In this document: positions 1 to 8,097 of the stretch, piece by piece | Layout: every line of letters starts with the position of its first letter | Numbering within the stretch: position 1 is the stretch's first letter | Assembly: GCA_018780365.1 (NCBI GenBank) | Contig: JADMJR010000005.1 | Coordinates: forward strand, 1-34,133 | DNA length: 34,133 nt | Direction: 5' to 3' | Source: Acidovorax sp. | GTDB taxonomy: Bacteria > Pseudomonadota > Gammaproteobacteria > Burkholderiales > Burkholderiaceae_C | Notes under the pieces: model-generated | The model's database searches: none | What the model was told of the DNA's origin: nothing | Seen by the model: only the letters and a program-made list of their open reading frames with translations | Program-made: the position numbers and the translations under genes

Positions 1-2
1 AG

Positions 3-365
3 ATCGAGAACACGATGAAGGGCAGCCCCTTCATCAAGGAATGCATCATCGTGGCAGAGGCACGCAAGTTTGTGGGCGCGCTGGTGATGATCGACTATGA
101 GACCGTAGGCAAATGGGCCGAGGCGCGGCGCATTCCGTTTACGCACTTTCGCTCGCTGGTGGAGCACCCCGAGGTGCGCAGCCTCATCGACAACGAGATC
201 CAGCAGGGCAACAGCCGCCTGGCGCAGGTCTCGCAGATCCGCCAATTCCACCTGCTCACCAAGGAGCTGGACCACGACGACGGCGAAGTGACCGCCACCA
301 TGAAGGTACGCCGCTCCAGCATCTACAAGACCTACGCAGCCGAAATCGAGGCGCTGTACCACTAG
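3..365 (+). CDS. AMP-dependent acyl-CoA synthetase/ligase, C-terminal fragment
   Basis: The reading frame is already open at the left edge, so this is the end of a gene that starts upstream; the first ATG inside the window (position 15) is internal. The visible C-terminus resembles the last ~120 residues of long-chain fatty-acid-CoA ligases (FadD15/AMP-binding family), with the IENTMKGSPFIKECIIV stretch typical of the mobile C-terminal subdomain and a long charged helix near the end that includes KVRRSSIYKTY. Such enzymes activate fatty acids to acyl-CoA using ATP. The ATP-binding core lies outside the window, so substrate class cannot be judged. The enoyl-CoA isomerase-like gene 108 bases downstream on the same strand fits a fatty-acid or acyl-CoA degradation context. 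The family call is fairly sure; the exact substrate is unknown. Confidence 0.75.
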   Translation: MENTMKGSPFIKECIIVAEARKFVGALVMIDYETVGKWAEARRIPFTHFRSLVEHPEVRSLIDNEIQQGNSRLAQVSQIRQFHLLTKELDHDDGEVTATMKVRRSSIYKTYAAEIEALYH

Positions 366-473
366 GAAATCTTGCAACGATCTGAACGGCCTAGGCAACA
401 TTCACCGAAGCCATTCACTATCAAAACAAGAGCTACAAACGCTTTACTGTTGCGCGCAGAGGGCTGATCTGAC

Positions 474-1274
474 ATGAAAAACACCGCCACCAACCCCGCC
501 ACACCGCCGTTGCTGCTGGAGCGCAACGGCGCCATTGCCACGCTGCGCTTCAACCGGCCCGAGGCGCTGAACGCCATCGACGTGCCCATGGCCAACGCCT
601 TCCTCGCCGCCATGCAGGCCATCGCCGCCGACCCTGGCGTGCGTGCCGTGGTGCTGGCAGGCAACGGCCGGGGCTTCATGGCCGGGGGCGACCTGTCCAC
701 GCTGCGCGCGGCCCCCGTGCAAGGCGCCATCGACATCCTCACGCCACTGAACCAGGCCCTGTTGCTGCTCACGCAGATGAACGCCCCGGTCATCGCGCAG
801 GTGCACGGTGCGGCCGCCGGTGCAGGTCTGAGCCTGCTGCTCATGGCCGACTATGTGATCGCCGCCGAAGGCACGCGCTTCAACCTGGCCTACATCCACC
901 TGGGCACCAGCTGCGATGTCGGCGCATCGTGGGCCCTGCCGCGCATCGTGGGCCTGCGCAAGGCGCTGGAGATTGCACTGCTGAGCGACGCCTTCACCGC
1001 CGACGACGCGCTGCGCCTGGGCCTCATCAACCGCGTGGTGCCCGCCGCCGAACTGGAGAGCAGCACCACGGCCCTGGCCCAGCGACTGGCTTCTGGGCCC
1101 ACCCTGGCCTACGGCGCGATGAAGCGCCTGATGCGCGAATCGATGGAGCGCACCCTGCCCGAACAACTGGCCGCCGAAAAAGACGCCTTTGTGCAGTGCG
1201 CGGGCACGGAGGACTTCCGCGCAGGGGTGGAGGCGTTTCACCAACGCCAGGGCCCGGCGTTTGCGGGCCGGTAG
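474..1274 (+). CDS. Enoyl-CoA hydratase/isomerase family protein (crotonase fold, PaaG-like)
   Basis: 266-residue crotonase-fold protein of normal family length. The oxyanion-hole segments are visible at residues ~62-75 (AGNGRGFMAGGDLS) and ~110-120 (VHGAAAGAGLS). The two glutamates that hydrate enoyl-CoA in classic crotonase (Glu144 and Glu164 of the rat enzyme) align with Ser120 and Tyr140 here. An aspartate is present at residue 148 (GTSCDVGAS), in the position used by PaaG-type and delta3,delta2-enoyl-CoA isomerases. I therefore infer isomerase rather than hydratase activity. The start at 474 has a GAGGG-like ribosome site about 9 bases upstream. It follows the acyl-CoA ligase gene on the same strand, which suggests a role in fatty-acid or aromatic acyl-CoA breakdown. 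The substrate cannot be read from sequence. Confidence 0.88.
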   Translation: MKNTATNPATPPLLLERNGAIATLRFNRPEALNAIDVPMANAFLAAMQAIAADPGVRAVVLAGNGRGFMAGGDLSTLRAAPVQGAIDILTPLNQALLLLTQMNAPVIAQVHGAAAGAGLSLLLMADYVIAAEGTRFNLAYIHLGTSCDVGASWALPRIVGLRKALEIALLSDAFTADDALRLGLINRVVPAAELESSTTALAQRLASGPTLAYGAMKRLMRESMERTLPEQLAAEKDAFVQCAGTEDFRAGVEAFHQRQGPAFAGR

Positions 1275-1440
1275 TTCCAAGCCAACCCACGCACGGTTCT
1301 CACGGGCCCTTTATTGACCCCGTTTACAGAACACTCCGTTTGCGCCCGCCCCGTTTATCCGGGCAGGCCCGCCGTCTACAGTTCGCTGATGCCATCGCCC
1401 GATGGACACAAGCTTCAGCCAACACCAGGACACCCTCACC

Positions 1441-2187
1441 GTGATCACCGTCCGTGCCGCTTCCGACCGGGGCCGCTCTTCCACCGGCTGGCTGCACAGC
1501 GCCCACAGTTTTTCGTTTGGCAGCTACTTTGACCTGCGCCATCAGGGCCATGGCAACCTGCAGGTGCTCAACGACGACACGGTGGCACCCGGCCAGGGCT
1601 TTGGCAACCATGGGCACCGCGACATGGAGATCGTGAGCTACATGCTCAGCGGCGCACTGGCCCACCAGGACAACCTGGCGCAGCGCAGCCCTGCGGACGG
1701 TTCCGCCCCTGCGCCAACACCCCCCACCGGCATCCTGCGCCCCGGCGATGTGCAGCGCATGAGTGCGGGCTGGGGCGTGCAGCACAGCGAATTCAACGCA
1801 CTGCAGGACCAGGACACCCATTTCCTGCAGATCTGGTTCAAGCCCCTGTTCACCGGCATCCGTCCCAGCTACGAACAAAAACACTTTCCGGCCACAGACC
1901 GCCGGGGGCGGCTGGTGCGCATTGCATCACGCAAAGGGGTGGAGGGCTCGGTCAGCATGAATGCCGATGCCTCGGTCTGGGCAGGACTGTTCGACGGCCA
2001 TGAAACCGCCACGCAGGTGCTGAACACCGAGCGCCTGACCTACGTACACCTGGCCCGGGGCATGCTGCAGGTGAACGGTGTACCACTGGCCGGGGGCGAT
2101 GGCGCCTTGCTGGATGGCGAGCACCAGCTCGTCCTCAGCGGCGGCGTGCAGGCCGAAGTGCTGGTGTTCGACCTGGCACATAAATAA
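1441..2187 (+). CDS. Pirin family protein (YhhW-like, possible quercetin dioxygenase)
   Basis: Bicupin protein of the pirin family. I choose the GTG at 1441 over the in-frame ATG at 1402. It has AGGA 10 bases upstream, and from it the N-terminus aligns with E. coli YhhW residue for residue, placing the metal ligands at His57 and His59 (GFGNHGHRDMEI), the same numbers as in YhhW. The other two cupin ligands are His115 and Glu117 (QHSEFNA), shifted by a proline/alanine-rich insertion at ~83-96. All four metal ligands are therefore present. YhhW has quercetinase activity in vitro; the physiological role of bacterial pirins is mostly unknown. The gene is 248 residues from this start. No operon partner is evident, though the ChaC-like gene follows 58 bases later. 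Confidence 0.88.
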   Translation: MITVRAASDRGRSSTGWLHSAHSFSFGSYFDLRHQGHGNLQVLNDDTVAPGQGFGNHGHRDMEIVSYMLSGALAHQDNLAQRSPADGSAPAPTPPTGILRPGDVQRMSAGWGVQHSEFNALQDQDTHFLQIWFKPLFTGIRPSYEQKHFPATDRRGRLVRIASRKGVEGSVSMNADASVWAGLFDGHETATQVLNTERLTYVHLARGMLQVNGVPLAGGDGALLDGEHQLVLSGGVQAEVLVFDLAHK

Positions 2188-2343
2188 ACAAGCAACAAGT
2201 GCCCCGCCACCGCCAACAACCAGTCTCACCAAACAACAGCCCGCCATGGCAGCCACCCCCTTCGTGCACCTCCCCGAACTGGAAGGCCGGTTGACGCCAG
2301 CCCATGCCTCGGGCCTGCGCCTGACCGACGAGGTGCTGGCCGA

Positions 2344-3009
2344 ATGGGATGCACAGGCCCGCTGCCAGGGCCTGCCCGCCCATTGGCGCCTGCCCGATGG
2401 CGCCTGCCCGATGGCGACGTGGAACGCTCACGCCAGGAGGTGCTGGCCACAGTCTTCGCGCAACAGGACGCCCTGTGGGTGTTTGCCTATGGTTCGCTGA
2501 TGTGGAACCCCGGTTTTCACTTTGACGAGGTGCGCCGGGCCCACCTGCCAGGGTTTGCGCGCCGCTTTGCCCTGAGCACAACCATCGGCCGTGGCACGCC
2601 CGACTGCCCCGGCCTGGTGCTCACCCTGCAGCGCGACACCGGCAACGACTGCCAGGGCCTGGCGTTTCGCATCCCCTGCGCCCTGGTGGAAGCAGAATCC
2701 CGCCTGCTGTGGCGCCGCGAGATGATCACCGGAGCCTACTGCCCCATCCTGTTGCCGCTGCACACACCACAAGGCACGGTGCAGGCCCTTGTGCTCACCG
2801 CCAACACCACTCACCCGCACCACCGGGGCGATCTGTCGATGCAGGCCACGGCCGCGACCATCGCACGCGCCAGCGGCCGCATCGGCAGCAACCGTGACTA
2901 CCTCCACCAGCTCGTTGCGCAATGTGATGTGCTGGGCATTGCAGACGGGTACGTGCAGGCGCTGCAGGCGGTGGTGACACAGGCGGCGCAGGTCGAACCA
3001 TCTGCCTGA
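2344..3009 (+). CDS. ChaC-type gamma-glutamylcyclotransferase, 5' end disrupted by a 14-bp duplication
   Basis: The catalytic part is intact: VFAYGSLMWNP near residues 46-56 is the substrate-binding signature, and Glu126 in LLWRREMITGAY matches the catalytic glutamate of E. coli ChaC. ChaC enzymes cleave the gamma-glutamyl unit of glutathione to 5-oxoproline and Cys-Gly. The natural start appears to be the ATG at 2246 in another frame, giving MAATPFVHLPELEGRL and onward. That frame leads smoothly into this one if one copy of the 14-bp tandem repeat at 2385-2412 is removed, restoring a 249-residue protein of the usual length. As it stands, translation from 2246 ends at 2500. Expression of the domain would need initiation at 2344 (no good ribosome site) or another internal codon. 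The first ~19 residues from 2344 are frame-shifted sequence. It may be a pseudogene, a reversible slippage variant or an assembly error. Confidence 0.8.
   Translation: MGCTGPLPGPARPLAPARWRLPDGDVERSRQEVLATVFAQQDALWVFAYGSLMWNPGFHFDEVRRAHLPGFARRFALSTTIGRGTPDCPGLVLTLQRDTGNDCQGLAFRIPCALVEAESRLLWRREMITGAYCPILLPLHTPQGTVQALVLTANTTHPHHRGDLSMQATAATIARASGRIGSNRDYLHQLVAQCDVLGIADGYVQALQAVVTQAAQVEPSA
2385..2412 (+). repeat. 14-bp perfect tandem duplication inside the chaC-like gene
   Basis: GGCGCCTGCCCGAT occurs twice back to back (2385-2398 and 2399-2412) and is followed by a further GGCG of a third partial copy. Fourteen is not a multiple of three, so the duplication moves the reading frame from that of the ATG at 2246 to that of the conserved ChaC domain. 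Removing one copy gives an uninterrupted protein through the junction (WRLPDGDVERSRQEVL). Confidence 0.95.
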
Positions 3010-3234
3010 CGCTGGTTGCTTTTCTTGATCCGATGGACTTCCGTCGGGGCCGGCGTTTCAGCCAACCAACAAGATGCGACTACGTCCGTGAAACAATGCT
3101 GCGAACAATATGCGCACTTGTCTTCCTTGCGTCTGGATGCCCGGTGTGATCCGCATGTACGAGGGCCATGCTGGAACACCTTTTGGACCAGAACGCATAG
3201 ATCATTGCATCGAAATCATCCCACAGCCTATTCC

Positions 3235-5097
3235 ATGAAAAAAATTCTCTGCATAGCGGCATTTCTTTTGTCTTCCATCGCTTTTGCCAGCAGTCCTCCA
3301 TCTAAATTACCAGTCTCAAGCATTATTGTGATGCCTTGGGACATCAATCAAAACGCCAATCTGTTGAGTGATATTAAAAAAAATAATTTCAGCCACGTTA
3401 CCTACTACCTCAACTGGGCTGACATTGAGACTCAAAAAAATAATTATCAATTTTCTCACTACCACAAGTATTTAGATACCATCGTCAACAGTGGCCTTTC
3501 TCTTATATTGGTGCTTGATATGGGGGGGAGAACCTACCTCGACGAAAATGGGAAAAAAATTGCGGATGAATCTACCGCCCCCAAATGGATCTACAAAGAC
3601 CATCCAAATTCGGTGATGAAAAATTTTTCTGGTGACTATCAATGGCAACCTGATTTCACCGATGAGACCATCCAAAAATTCTCCACTGAATTCATATCTC
3701 AGACCGTCAATCACTTTTCCAATCGCTATCCTGGAAAAATACTTGGTTTTGCAATTGGCCTGCAGGAAGAACATGAAATCAAGTATGGGCAGACTGGATA
3801 TCAATGGCGCGACTACAAAGAATCCACACAGCGTGATTTTTTCAAAAAATATGGTACACGCCAACCAACCATCAACTACAACAACAACATACAAAAAGGC
3901 TTCGCCCAAACCGAGCCACTTCTCCACATACACAAGGAATACAGGGAAAACCGGCTACGCGACGCCACATGCCTTTATGCCAAGGCGATTCAAAAAAATG
4001 GAGCCTTGGCAATGGGCTATTTTGCCGAGACTTTCACGTCGCACGATGCCATCTATGCAACGGGTGTAGTAGAAAAACTGGCTGACTGCATTGATATCGC
4101 CGTGATAGATTTCAACTTCTACGACGGATACCGGCTGGTTCCTGACGCGGACGTACTTCCAACACTTGCAAACTACTTGGGCTCACTGGGCTACAAACAG
4201 ATCATGGTGGGGGCCTATGCAGAGGTTTGGGAGCGGCAAAATAAAACGCACGAGCTAATTCCCGTCATCAATCGATCCGCCACCCAAGCGCTCTCGCAGG
4301 CTAAGGTAATTGGTTTTGAGGTTGGTGGTTTTCAGCGCCAGGCAGCTGCGGGTCAATCAGCAACCATCGATACAGAGAAATTGAGTGCCATTTCTGTCAA
4401 AATAGCGAATGACAGTTCCACCACCGAAAAAGAGAGACTAAAAATCGGCATCCTGGGCTCCACCACGAACTTTTATGTCTGGCATGGAGAACGGAGTTCC
4501 GGTCGGAACACCCACCGGGACGCATTGTTTGCGGCGTACAAAATTCTGAGTGATCAAACCGCACTGGATGTTCATCTCATCGGTGAAAAAAACTTGCTTC
4601 AGGACGACCCCATCATCCAGAGCCTGGATGCCATCTTCGTCCCCCACCAGACCGCTCTGCCGCAAAGCATCAAATCAAAACTTACCACCTATTGGAAAGA
4701 AGGGGGTGCGCTTATTCAGGACATGCGCCTTGGAGAGTTTGATGAAAATGGAGCACCAACCGCCGACTGGATGAACGAAGTTTTTGGTATTTCCAAGATC
4801 AAATGGAAAAATAAAGGCGGCGTATTTCTGATCAACAATGAAATCTATCGCCTCAAACCGTCGTCTCGCCTCTACACCAGCTACGCGTCCATCACCCCCC
4901 GCCAGGGTTACAAGCTGCTGGCGACAGATATCCTGCACCGCGACACGGGCATCATGGTGCGGGGCGAGCGCACCCTGGCCTTCGGGTTCATGCCGCAGTT
5001 GGTCGAAGACCAGACAAAGGATGCCTGGAGAAAGCTGTTCGTCCGCGAAATCATGAACGTAGTGCCTAAAAAATCAGCCTCCGTGCAAGCGAAGTAG
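3235..5097 (+). CDS. Secreted beta-galactosidase-like glycoside hydrolase (GH42-type architecture), AT-rich
   Basis: I start this at 3235 because the ATG begins a clean signal peptide (MKKILCIAAFLLSSIAFASS, cleavage near residue 20); the frame is open back to 3016 but that part looks non-coding. The 620-residue product has a TIM-barrel-like N-terminal domain (~residues 28-390; SHVTYYLNWADIE and LSLILVLDMGGRTY). A glutamate-rich segment follows at ~174-188 (GFAIGLQEEHEIKYG), placed like the acid/base region of GH42 enzymes. Next is a domain resembling the GH42 trimerisation/GATase-like fold (~400-540; HRDALFAAYKIL, GGALIQDMRLGEFDENG) and a short C-terminal beta region. It is probably exported and acts on a polysaccharide; the substrate is unknown and the catalytic nucleophile was not identified with confidence. 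The gene is far richer in A/T than its neighbours, except its last ~240 bases, which have host-like composition. Confidence 0.72.
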   Translation: MKKILCIAAFLLSSIAFASSPPSKLPVSSIIVMPWDINQNANLLSDIKKNNFSHVTYYLNWADIETQKNNYQFSHYHKYLDTIVNSGLSLILVLDMGGRTYLDENGKKIADESTAPKWIYKDHPNSVMKNFSGDYQWQPDFTDETIQKFSTEFISQTVNHFSNRYPGKILGFAIGLQEEHEIKYGQTGYQWRDYKESTQRDFFKKYGTRQPTINYNNNIQKGFAQTEPLLHIHKEYRENRLRDATCLYAKAIQKNGALAMGYFAETFTSHDAIYATGVVEKLADCIDIAVIDFNFYDGYRLVPDADVLPTLANYLGSLGYKQIMVGAYAEVWERQNKTHELIPVINRSATQALSQAKVIGFEVGGFQRQAAAGQSATIDTEKLSAISVKIANDSSTTEKERLKIGILGSTTNFYVWHGERSSGRNTHRDALFAAYKILSDQTALDVHLIGEKNLLQDDPIIQSLDAIFVPHQTALPQSIKSKLTTYWKEGGALIQDMRLGEFDENGAPTADWMNEVFGISKIKWKNKGGVFLINNEIYRLKPSSRLYTSYASITPRQGYKLLATDILHRDTGIMVRGERTLAFGFMPQLVEDQTKDAWRKLFVREIMNVVPKKSASVQAK

Positions 5098-5234
5098 CGT
5101 TTTTCAGGGCGCGATGATTTTCCCAATCACCGACTTGATCGGTGCACCCCGCGCAATGGGCCCACACAGGCCCCTTGCTGACAAGGCGCAAAGCGCAAGG
5201 TTCCGGGGCCCTCCTTGCCCCCGCACAGAACCGC

Positions 5235-6299
5235 TCAAAACGGCGCAGACTCCGGGTCCGTATCCACCGGCACCTCTTTGGGCCCGGTCACCACACCACC
5301 GCCGGCCGTTTTGCGTGCGGGTGCGGATGGGGAAGGCGCTGAAGGTCGCGCTGCAGGGGCGGCAGGGGCTGAGCCTGCCATAGCCACCGCCTCTGCCGCA
5401 CTGGCCACTCCACTTTCCGCCTCGCCCCCCAACGCTTCGATCAGGTCGGGGATCAGCTTGACCAGCTCGCCCGTGGCGATCGCCACATCGGTGTCAAACC
5501 CTCCGTCGTCGGCCTTGGTGCCTTCAAACACGGTGTCCAGGAACGACACCTTCTTGATCTGCAGCCCCTCGGTGAGCATGAGCGAGACGCGGTCGTCCCA
5601 GGTCAGCGCGAGTTTGGTGGGCAGTTTGCCGGCGTCGATGTGGGCCTGCACCTCTTCGATGTCGAGCGGGTGGCGGGCGTAGCGCACCACGGCTTTTTCT
5701 TCGTTGGCGCTTTTGAGCTCGCACTCGCGGTCCACCGTGAAGCCCACGGGGGGTTCCTGCTCCTTGAGCCAGTGGGCCATGGCGGCCTGCGGGCTGGTCT
5801 GGGTGTTCAGCAGCGACACCGACAGGCCTGGCAGCGCTTCGACCAGCAGGGTGACCACTTCATCCGCCCGACCCTGGCTGGACGTGTCCAGCACCAGCAG
5901 GCGCGATGTGGTGTCAATCCACACCCACATCGAGCCTTGTTTGGTGAAAGCCATGGGCAGCAGGTCGAGCTTGGCCTCGTCCTTGAGCTCCTTGCTTTCC
6001 TTCTTGCCGGGCTTGCGGCCGGTTTCCTGCTCGATGCGCTCGGCCTTTTCCTTCACGCGGCGGGCGAGCACGCTGCCGGGCAGCACCTTGGACTCGACCA
6101 TGAAGCGCAGGATCCACTGGCCCCCGACCGATTCGGCCAGCGGGCCATGGGCATCACCACGCGGTGGCACCCAGCCCAGGGATTTTTCTTGCGTGGCACC
6201 ACATTCCATGAAGGGCGCCTTGGCCAGGGCTTCTTCTACCTGCGTCAATTCCACCTGCCATTGCGGGGCAATGCGGTACACGATCATGTTCTTGAACAC
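5235..6299 (-). CDS. rdgC: Recombination-associated protein RdgC
   Basis: 354-residue RdgC: the start FKNMIVYRI, the segment ESKVLPGSVLARRVKEK, and the GRKPGKKESKELKDEAK stretch near residues 94-110 are characteristic. RdgC forms a ring-shaped dimer that binds double-stranded DNA without sequence preference, and in E. coli it restrains RecA-mediated recombination; in Neisseria it supports pilin antigenic variation. The start codon is GTG at 6299, preceded by AAAGG at a spacing of 7, and the N-terminus then matches known RdgC starts. The E. coli protein is about 303 residues; the excess here is a proline/alanine/serine-rich, probably disordered tail (about the last 50 residues). The gene is transcribed towards the glycoside hydrolase gene and away from the Spy-like gene. 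Confidence 0.95.
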   Translation of the reverse strand: MFKNMIVYRIAPQWQVELTQVEEALAKAPFMECGATQEKSLGWVPPRGDAHGPLAESVGGQWILRFMVESKVLPGSVLARRVKEKAERIEQETGRKPGKKESKELKDEAKLDLLPMAFTKQGSMWVWIDTTSRLLVLDTSSQGRADEVVTLLVEALPGLSVSLLNTQTSPQAAMAHWLKEQEPPVGFTVDRECELKSANEEKAVVRYARHPLDIEEVQAHIDAGKLPTKLALTWDDRVSLMLTEGLQIKKVSFLDTVFEGTKADDGGFDTDVAIATGELVKLIPDLIEALGGEAESGVASAAEAVAMAGSAPAAPAARPSAPSPSAPARKTAGGGVVTGPKEVPVDTDPESAPF

Positions 6300-6634
6300 G
6301 GAAAACCTTTTGTTGGGGGTCGTTGGTGAATAAGCAAACGGGCTCGGAACCCGCCATTGTCGGCGGTCGCCACCCGGGGCCCGGTGCGGGCCAGCCGGGG
6401 CTGTGGGTTGTTGTCCGGCAATAGCTATAGATTTGATAGCTGTTTACGCTTATCCATCAGGCGCAGAACGGCATTTTTTCCATGCAACGGGCGCTGAATG
6501 GATCAAGCTTCTTGTCACAACTTTACACAGCCTCATCCAACGCGCACGGCGGCGTTACATGCGGGGCAGACACTGGGCCTCAATCGCTGAAACGGTCGTT
6601 GCAGCGAGCTCACCACAGTGAAAGGACTCACACC
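6300..6634. other. Intergenic region between divergent rdgC and the Spy-like gene
   Basis: 335 bases without a credible gene. It must hold the promoters of rdgC (minus) and the Spy/CpxP-like gene (plus), but I cannot name convincing -35/-10 pairs. It contains copy A of the dispersed two-palindrome repeat at about 6419-6463. AAAGGA ahead of the ATG at 6635 is the ribosome site of the plus-strand gene. Confidence 0.6.
6419..6463 (+). repeat. Dispersed two-palindrome repeat, copy A
   Basis: Reads AGCTATAGATTTGATAGCT then a spacer and CGCTTATCCATCAGGCG. Module 1 is a short imperfect palindrome ending ATAGCT, module 2 a palindrome around TTATCCATCA. Confidence 0.75.
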
Positions 6635-7204
6635 ATGGCATCCACCTTCCAACGCCGCTTCGCTGCCACCGCCCTGCTGGCGGCCATGGCCCTGCCCGTG
6701 CTGGCACAGCAGCCTCCCGCAGCGCCACCTGCCGCATCCCCCAAGGCCGCCCCTGAAGGCCGGCATGAGCGCCGCCATGGCGACCACGCCCAACACCACG
6801 CCAGGCACCTGGCGGAACTCAAGGCCCAGCTCAAGCTGACCGCCGCCCAGGAACCTGCCTGGACCGCGTTCACCACCGCCCTGCAACCCGGCGAGCGCCC
6901 CGCCCGCCTGGACCACCAGGACATGGACAAGCTCACCACCCCCGAGCGCATCGACCGCATGCGGGCCCTGCGCGCCCAACATGCCGCCGAAGCCGACCGC
7001 CGGGGCGAGGCCACCAAGGCCTTCTACGCCGCACTGACCCCCGAGCAGCAAAAGACCTTTGACGCCAAGGCGCAGCGCGGTCACCGCATGGGTGGCATGA
7101 AGGGCGGCGAAGGCCGCCACGGGGGGCATGGCGAGCCCCACCATGGCGGCACGCGCGGTGGCGAAGGCGGCCGCCCTGGCCAGCCCCCCGCACCCGCCAA
7201 GTAA
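6635..7204 (+). CDS. Periplasmic Spy/CpxP family LTXXQ-motif protein
   Basis: 189-residue exported protein. Residues 1-24 form a signal peptide ending ALPVLAQQ. After a Pro/Ala linker come a His/Arg-rich stretch (42-58) and two LTxxQ motifs, LKLTAAQEPAW at ~66-76 and LTPEQQKTF at ~135-142, which define the Spy/CpxP/ZraP group. Members are small helical, cradle-shaped periplasmic proteins acting as ATP-independent chaperones or as repressors of envelope-stress sensor kinases. The C-terminal ~40 residues are rich in Gly and His (GGMKGG, RHGGHGEPHHGG), which could bind metal as in ZraP; that is inference. The ATG at 6635 has AAAGGA 7 bases upstream. No two-component genes are adjacent. A strong intrinsic terminator follows at 7232-7267. 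Confidence 0.85.
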   Translation: MASTFQRRFAATALLAAMALPVLAQQPPAAPPAASPKAAPEGRHERRHGDHAQHHARHLAELKAQLKLTAAQEPAWTAFTTALQPGERPARLDHQDMDKLTTPERIDRMRALRAQHAAEADRRGEATKAFYAALTPEQQKTFDAKAQRGHRMGGMKGGEGRHGGHGEPHHGGTRGGEGGRPGQPPAPAK

Positions 7205-7231
7205 GCCTGCCTGCAAGGCAGTCACCCACCA

Positions 7232-7267
7232 AGCCCGGCGTCCTTCCACGGACGCCGGGCTTTTTTT
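7232..7267 (+). terminator. Rho-independent terminator of the Spy-like gene
   Basis: A perfect 12-bp stem, AGCCCGGCGTCC (7232-7243) with GGACGCCGGGCT (7250-7261), and a 6-base loop are followed by a run of seven T (7261-7267). It lies 27 bases after the stop codon. Confidence 0.93.
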
Positions 7268-7370
7268 GTGTGTGGCGCGGGGTGGGGCCAGAAAACAGCG
7301 CGGCGGCCGCGCCCCAAAAACCGGTGCCAACCGCCCCCACAGGCGCGGGTCAGCAGCGTGGGCGGCAAAT

Positions 7371-7590
7371 TGTGGATAAGTCTGGGAACAGTTCTGGCAC
7401 AACCAGGCAGTTATCCACACAAACATCCGGCGCCGCAAAGTTGTTGTCGGTGAGCCCCGCGCTTTGTGCAGCCCGCCACACAGACTTTGCGGCAACGCAA
7501 GTCCGCGCCAGCATTGAGGAAAAACGGCTTGTCCACAAAAAAGGGGCTGCTCTATTACTACTGCTATTTATATATAGAGCTATAGAAGAA
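7371..7590 (+). other. Origin-like module 1: DnaA boxes, GC spacer, CTA-type triplets, AT-rich tract
   Basis: In order: TGTGGATAA (7371-7379, a consensus DnaA box on the minus strand), TTATCCACA (7411-7419, consensus DnaA box), a 10-bp perfect inverted repeat GCCGCAAAGT/ACTTTGCGGC (7432-7441, 7484-7493), TTGTCCACA (7529-7537, near-consensus), a G/C-rich spacer, the triplet run CTATTACTACTGCTA (about 7551-7566) and an AT-rich tract TATTTATATATAG (from 7565). A DnaA box, GC cluster, CTA/TTA triplets and AT tract in this order is the arrangement described for the basal unwinding system of bacterial oriC (DnaA-trio). No protein-coding gene fits this stretch. A second copy follows at 7877-8097. 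Whether it fires is unknown; dnaA is not in the window. Confidence 0.6.
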
Positions 7591-7876
7591 TAACCAGAAC
7601 CCCCACTCCGGGGCACCCAAACGGTCCTGAGGGGCCTGTTCAGGACGGAAAGCGCGCGGTGTGTGGCGAAGGAAAAAATGCGGGGCGTGGGCCGGACGGA
7701 CCGCCCGTCCGGGTGCCGGTTTCTGCAGAACCTGTCCTGGCCTAGGCCGTCGTGCGCGATGGCGCGAGGGCGGAAAAACCGGTAGTTGCTATAAATTTAG
7801 TAGCTATTGAAGCCCGCCCAGTGCGCGCAAAGTGCCTTTTTTTACAAAACCGTGGCCTTCTGGGGCCCGGTGCGTA
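7591..7876. other. Spacer between the two origin-like modules, rich in inverted repeats
   Basis: No gene. It contains GTCCTGA/TCAGGAC (7624-7630 with 7640-7646), CCGGACGG/CCGTCCGG (7692-7699 with 7705-7712), a motif AGAACCTGTCCTGG (7727-7740) related to the ends of the 14596-14865 element, and copy B of the dispersed two-palindrome repeat (about 7785-7828). Confidence 0.6.
7785..7828 (+). repeat. Dispersed two-palindrome repeat, copy B
   Basis: TTGCTATAAATTTAGTAGCT (module 1) is clear; module 2 is decayed (GCCCGCCCAGTGCGCGC). It lies between the two origin-like modules. Confidence 0.6.
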
Positions 7877-8097
7877 AAACTGGGGATAGTTCTGGCACAA
7901 CCGAGGGGTTATCCACAGAAATCGGCGCCTGCCGGCTTTTGTCCCCGTTGCGGTGACAGCGGCGCAAGGGATCGGTGCACAGGGTTGGTCTGCGGCTAAG
8001 TGCTTGCCAGCGCTCTGGAAAACCCACTTGTCCACACCCAGGGCCGCCCTCTACTACTACGACTATGTATTTATAAAAGATATAAGAAGAAAGACAG
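7877..8097 (+). other. Origin-like module 2, a diverged repeat of module 1
   Basis: It shares AGTTCTGGCACAACC with module 1 (about 7888-7902) and then TTATCCACA (7909-7917), TTGTCCACA (8028-8036), a GC-rich spacer (CCCAGGGCCGCC), the triplet run CTCTACTACTACGACTATG (about 8050-8067) and the AT-rich TATTTATAAAAGATATAAG (from 8068). The distance between the two boxes is 119 bases here and 118 in module 1; from the second box to TATTTATA it is 40 versus 36. The sequence between the boxes has diverged while the boxes and their spacing have been kept, which suggests selection on protein-binding architecture. Confidence 0.58.

Noticed and set aside
3016-3234. N-terminal extension of the glycoside hydrolase ORF
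   Set aside because: A signal peptide starts at the ATG 3235 and must be N-terminal; the preceding 73 codons are not protein-like.
5128-5144. Hairpin CACCGA/TCGGTG between the glycoside hydrolase gene and rdgC as terminator
   Set aside because: Only 6 bp and no T run on either strand.
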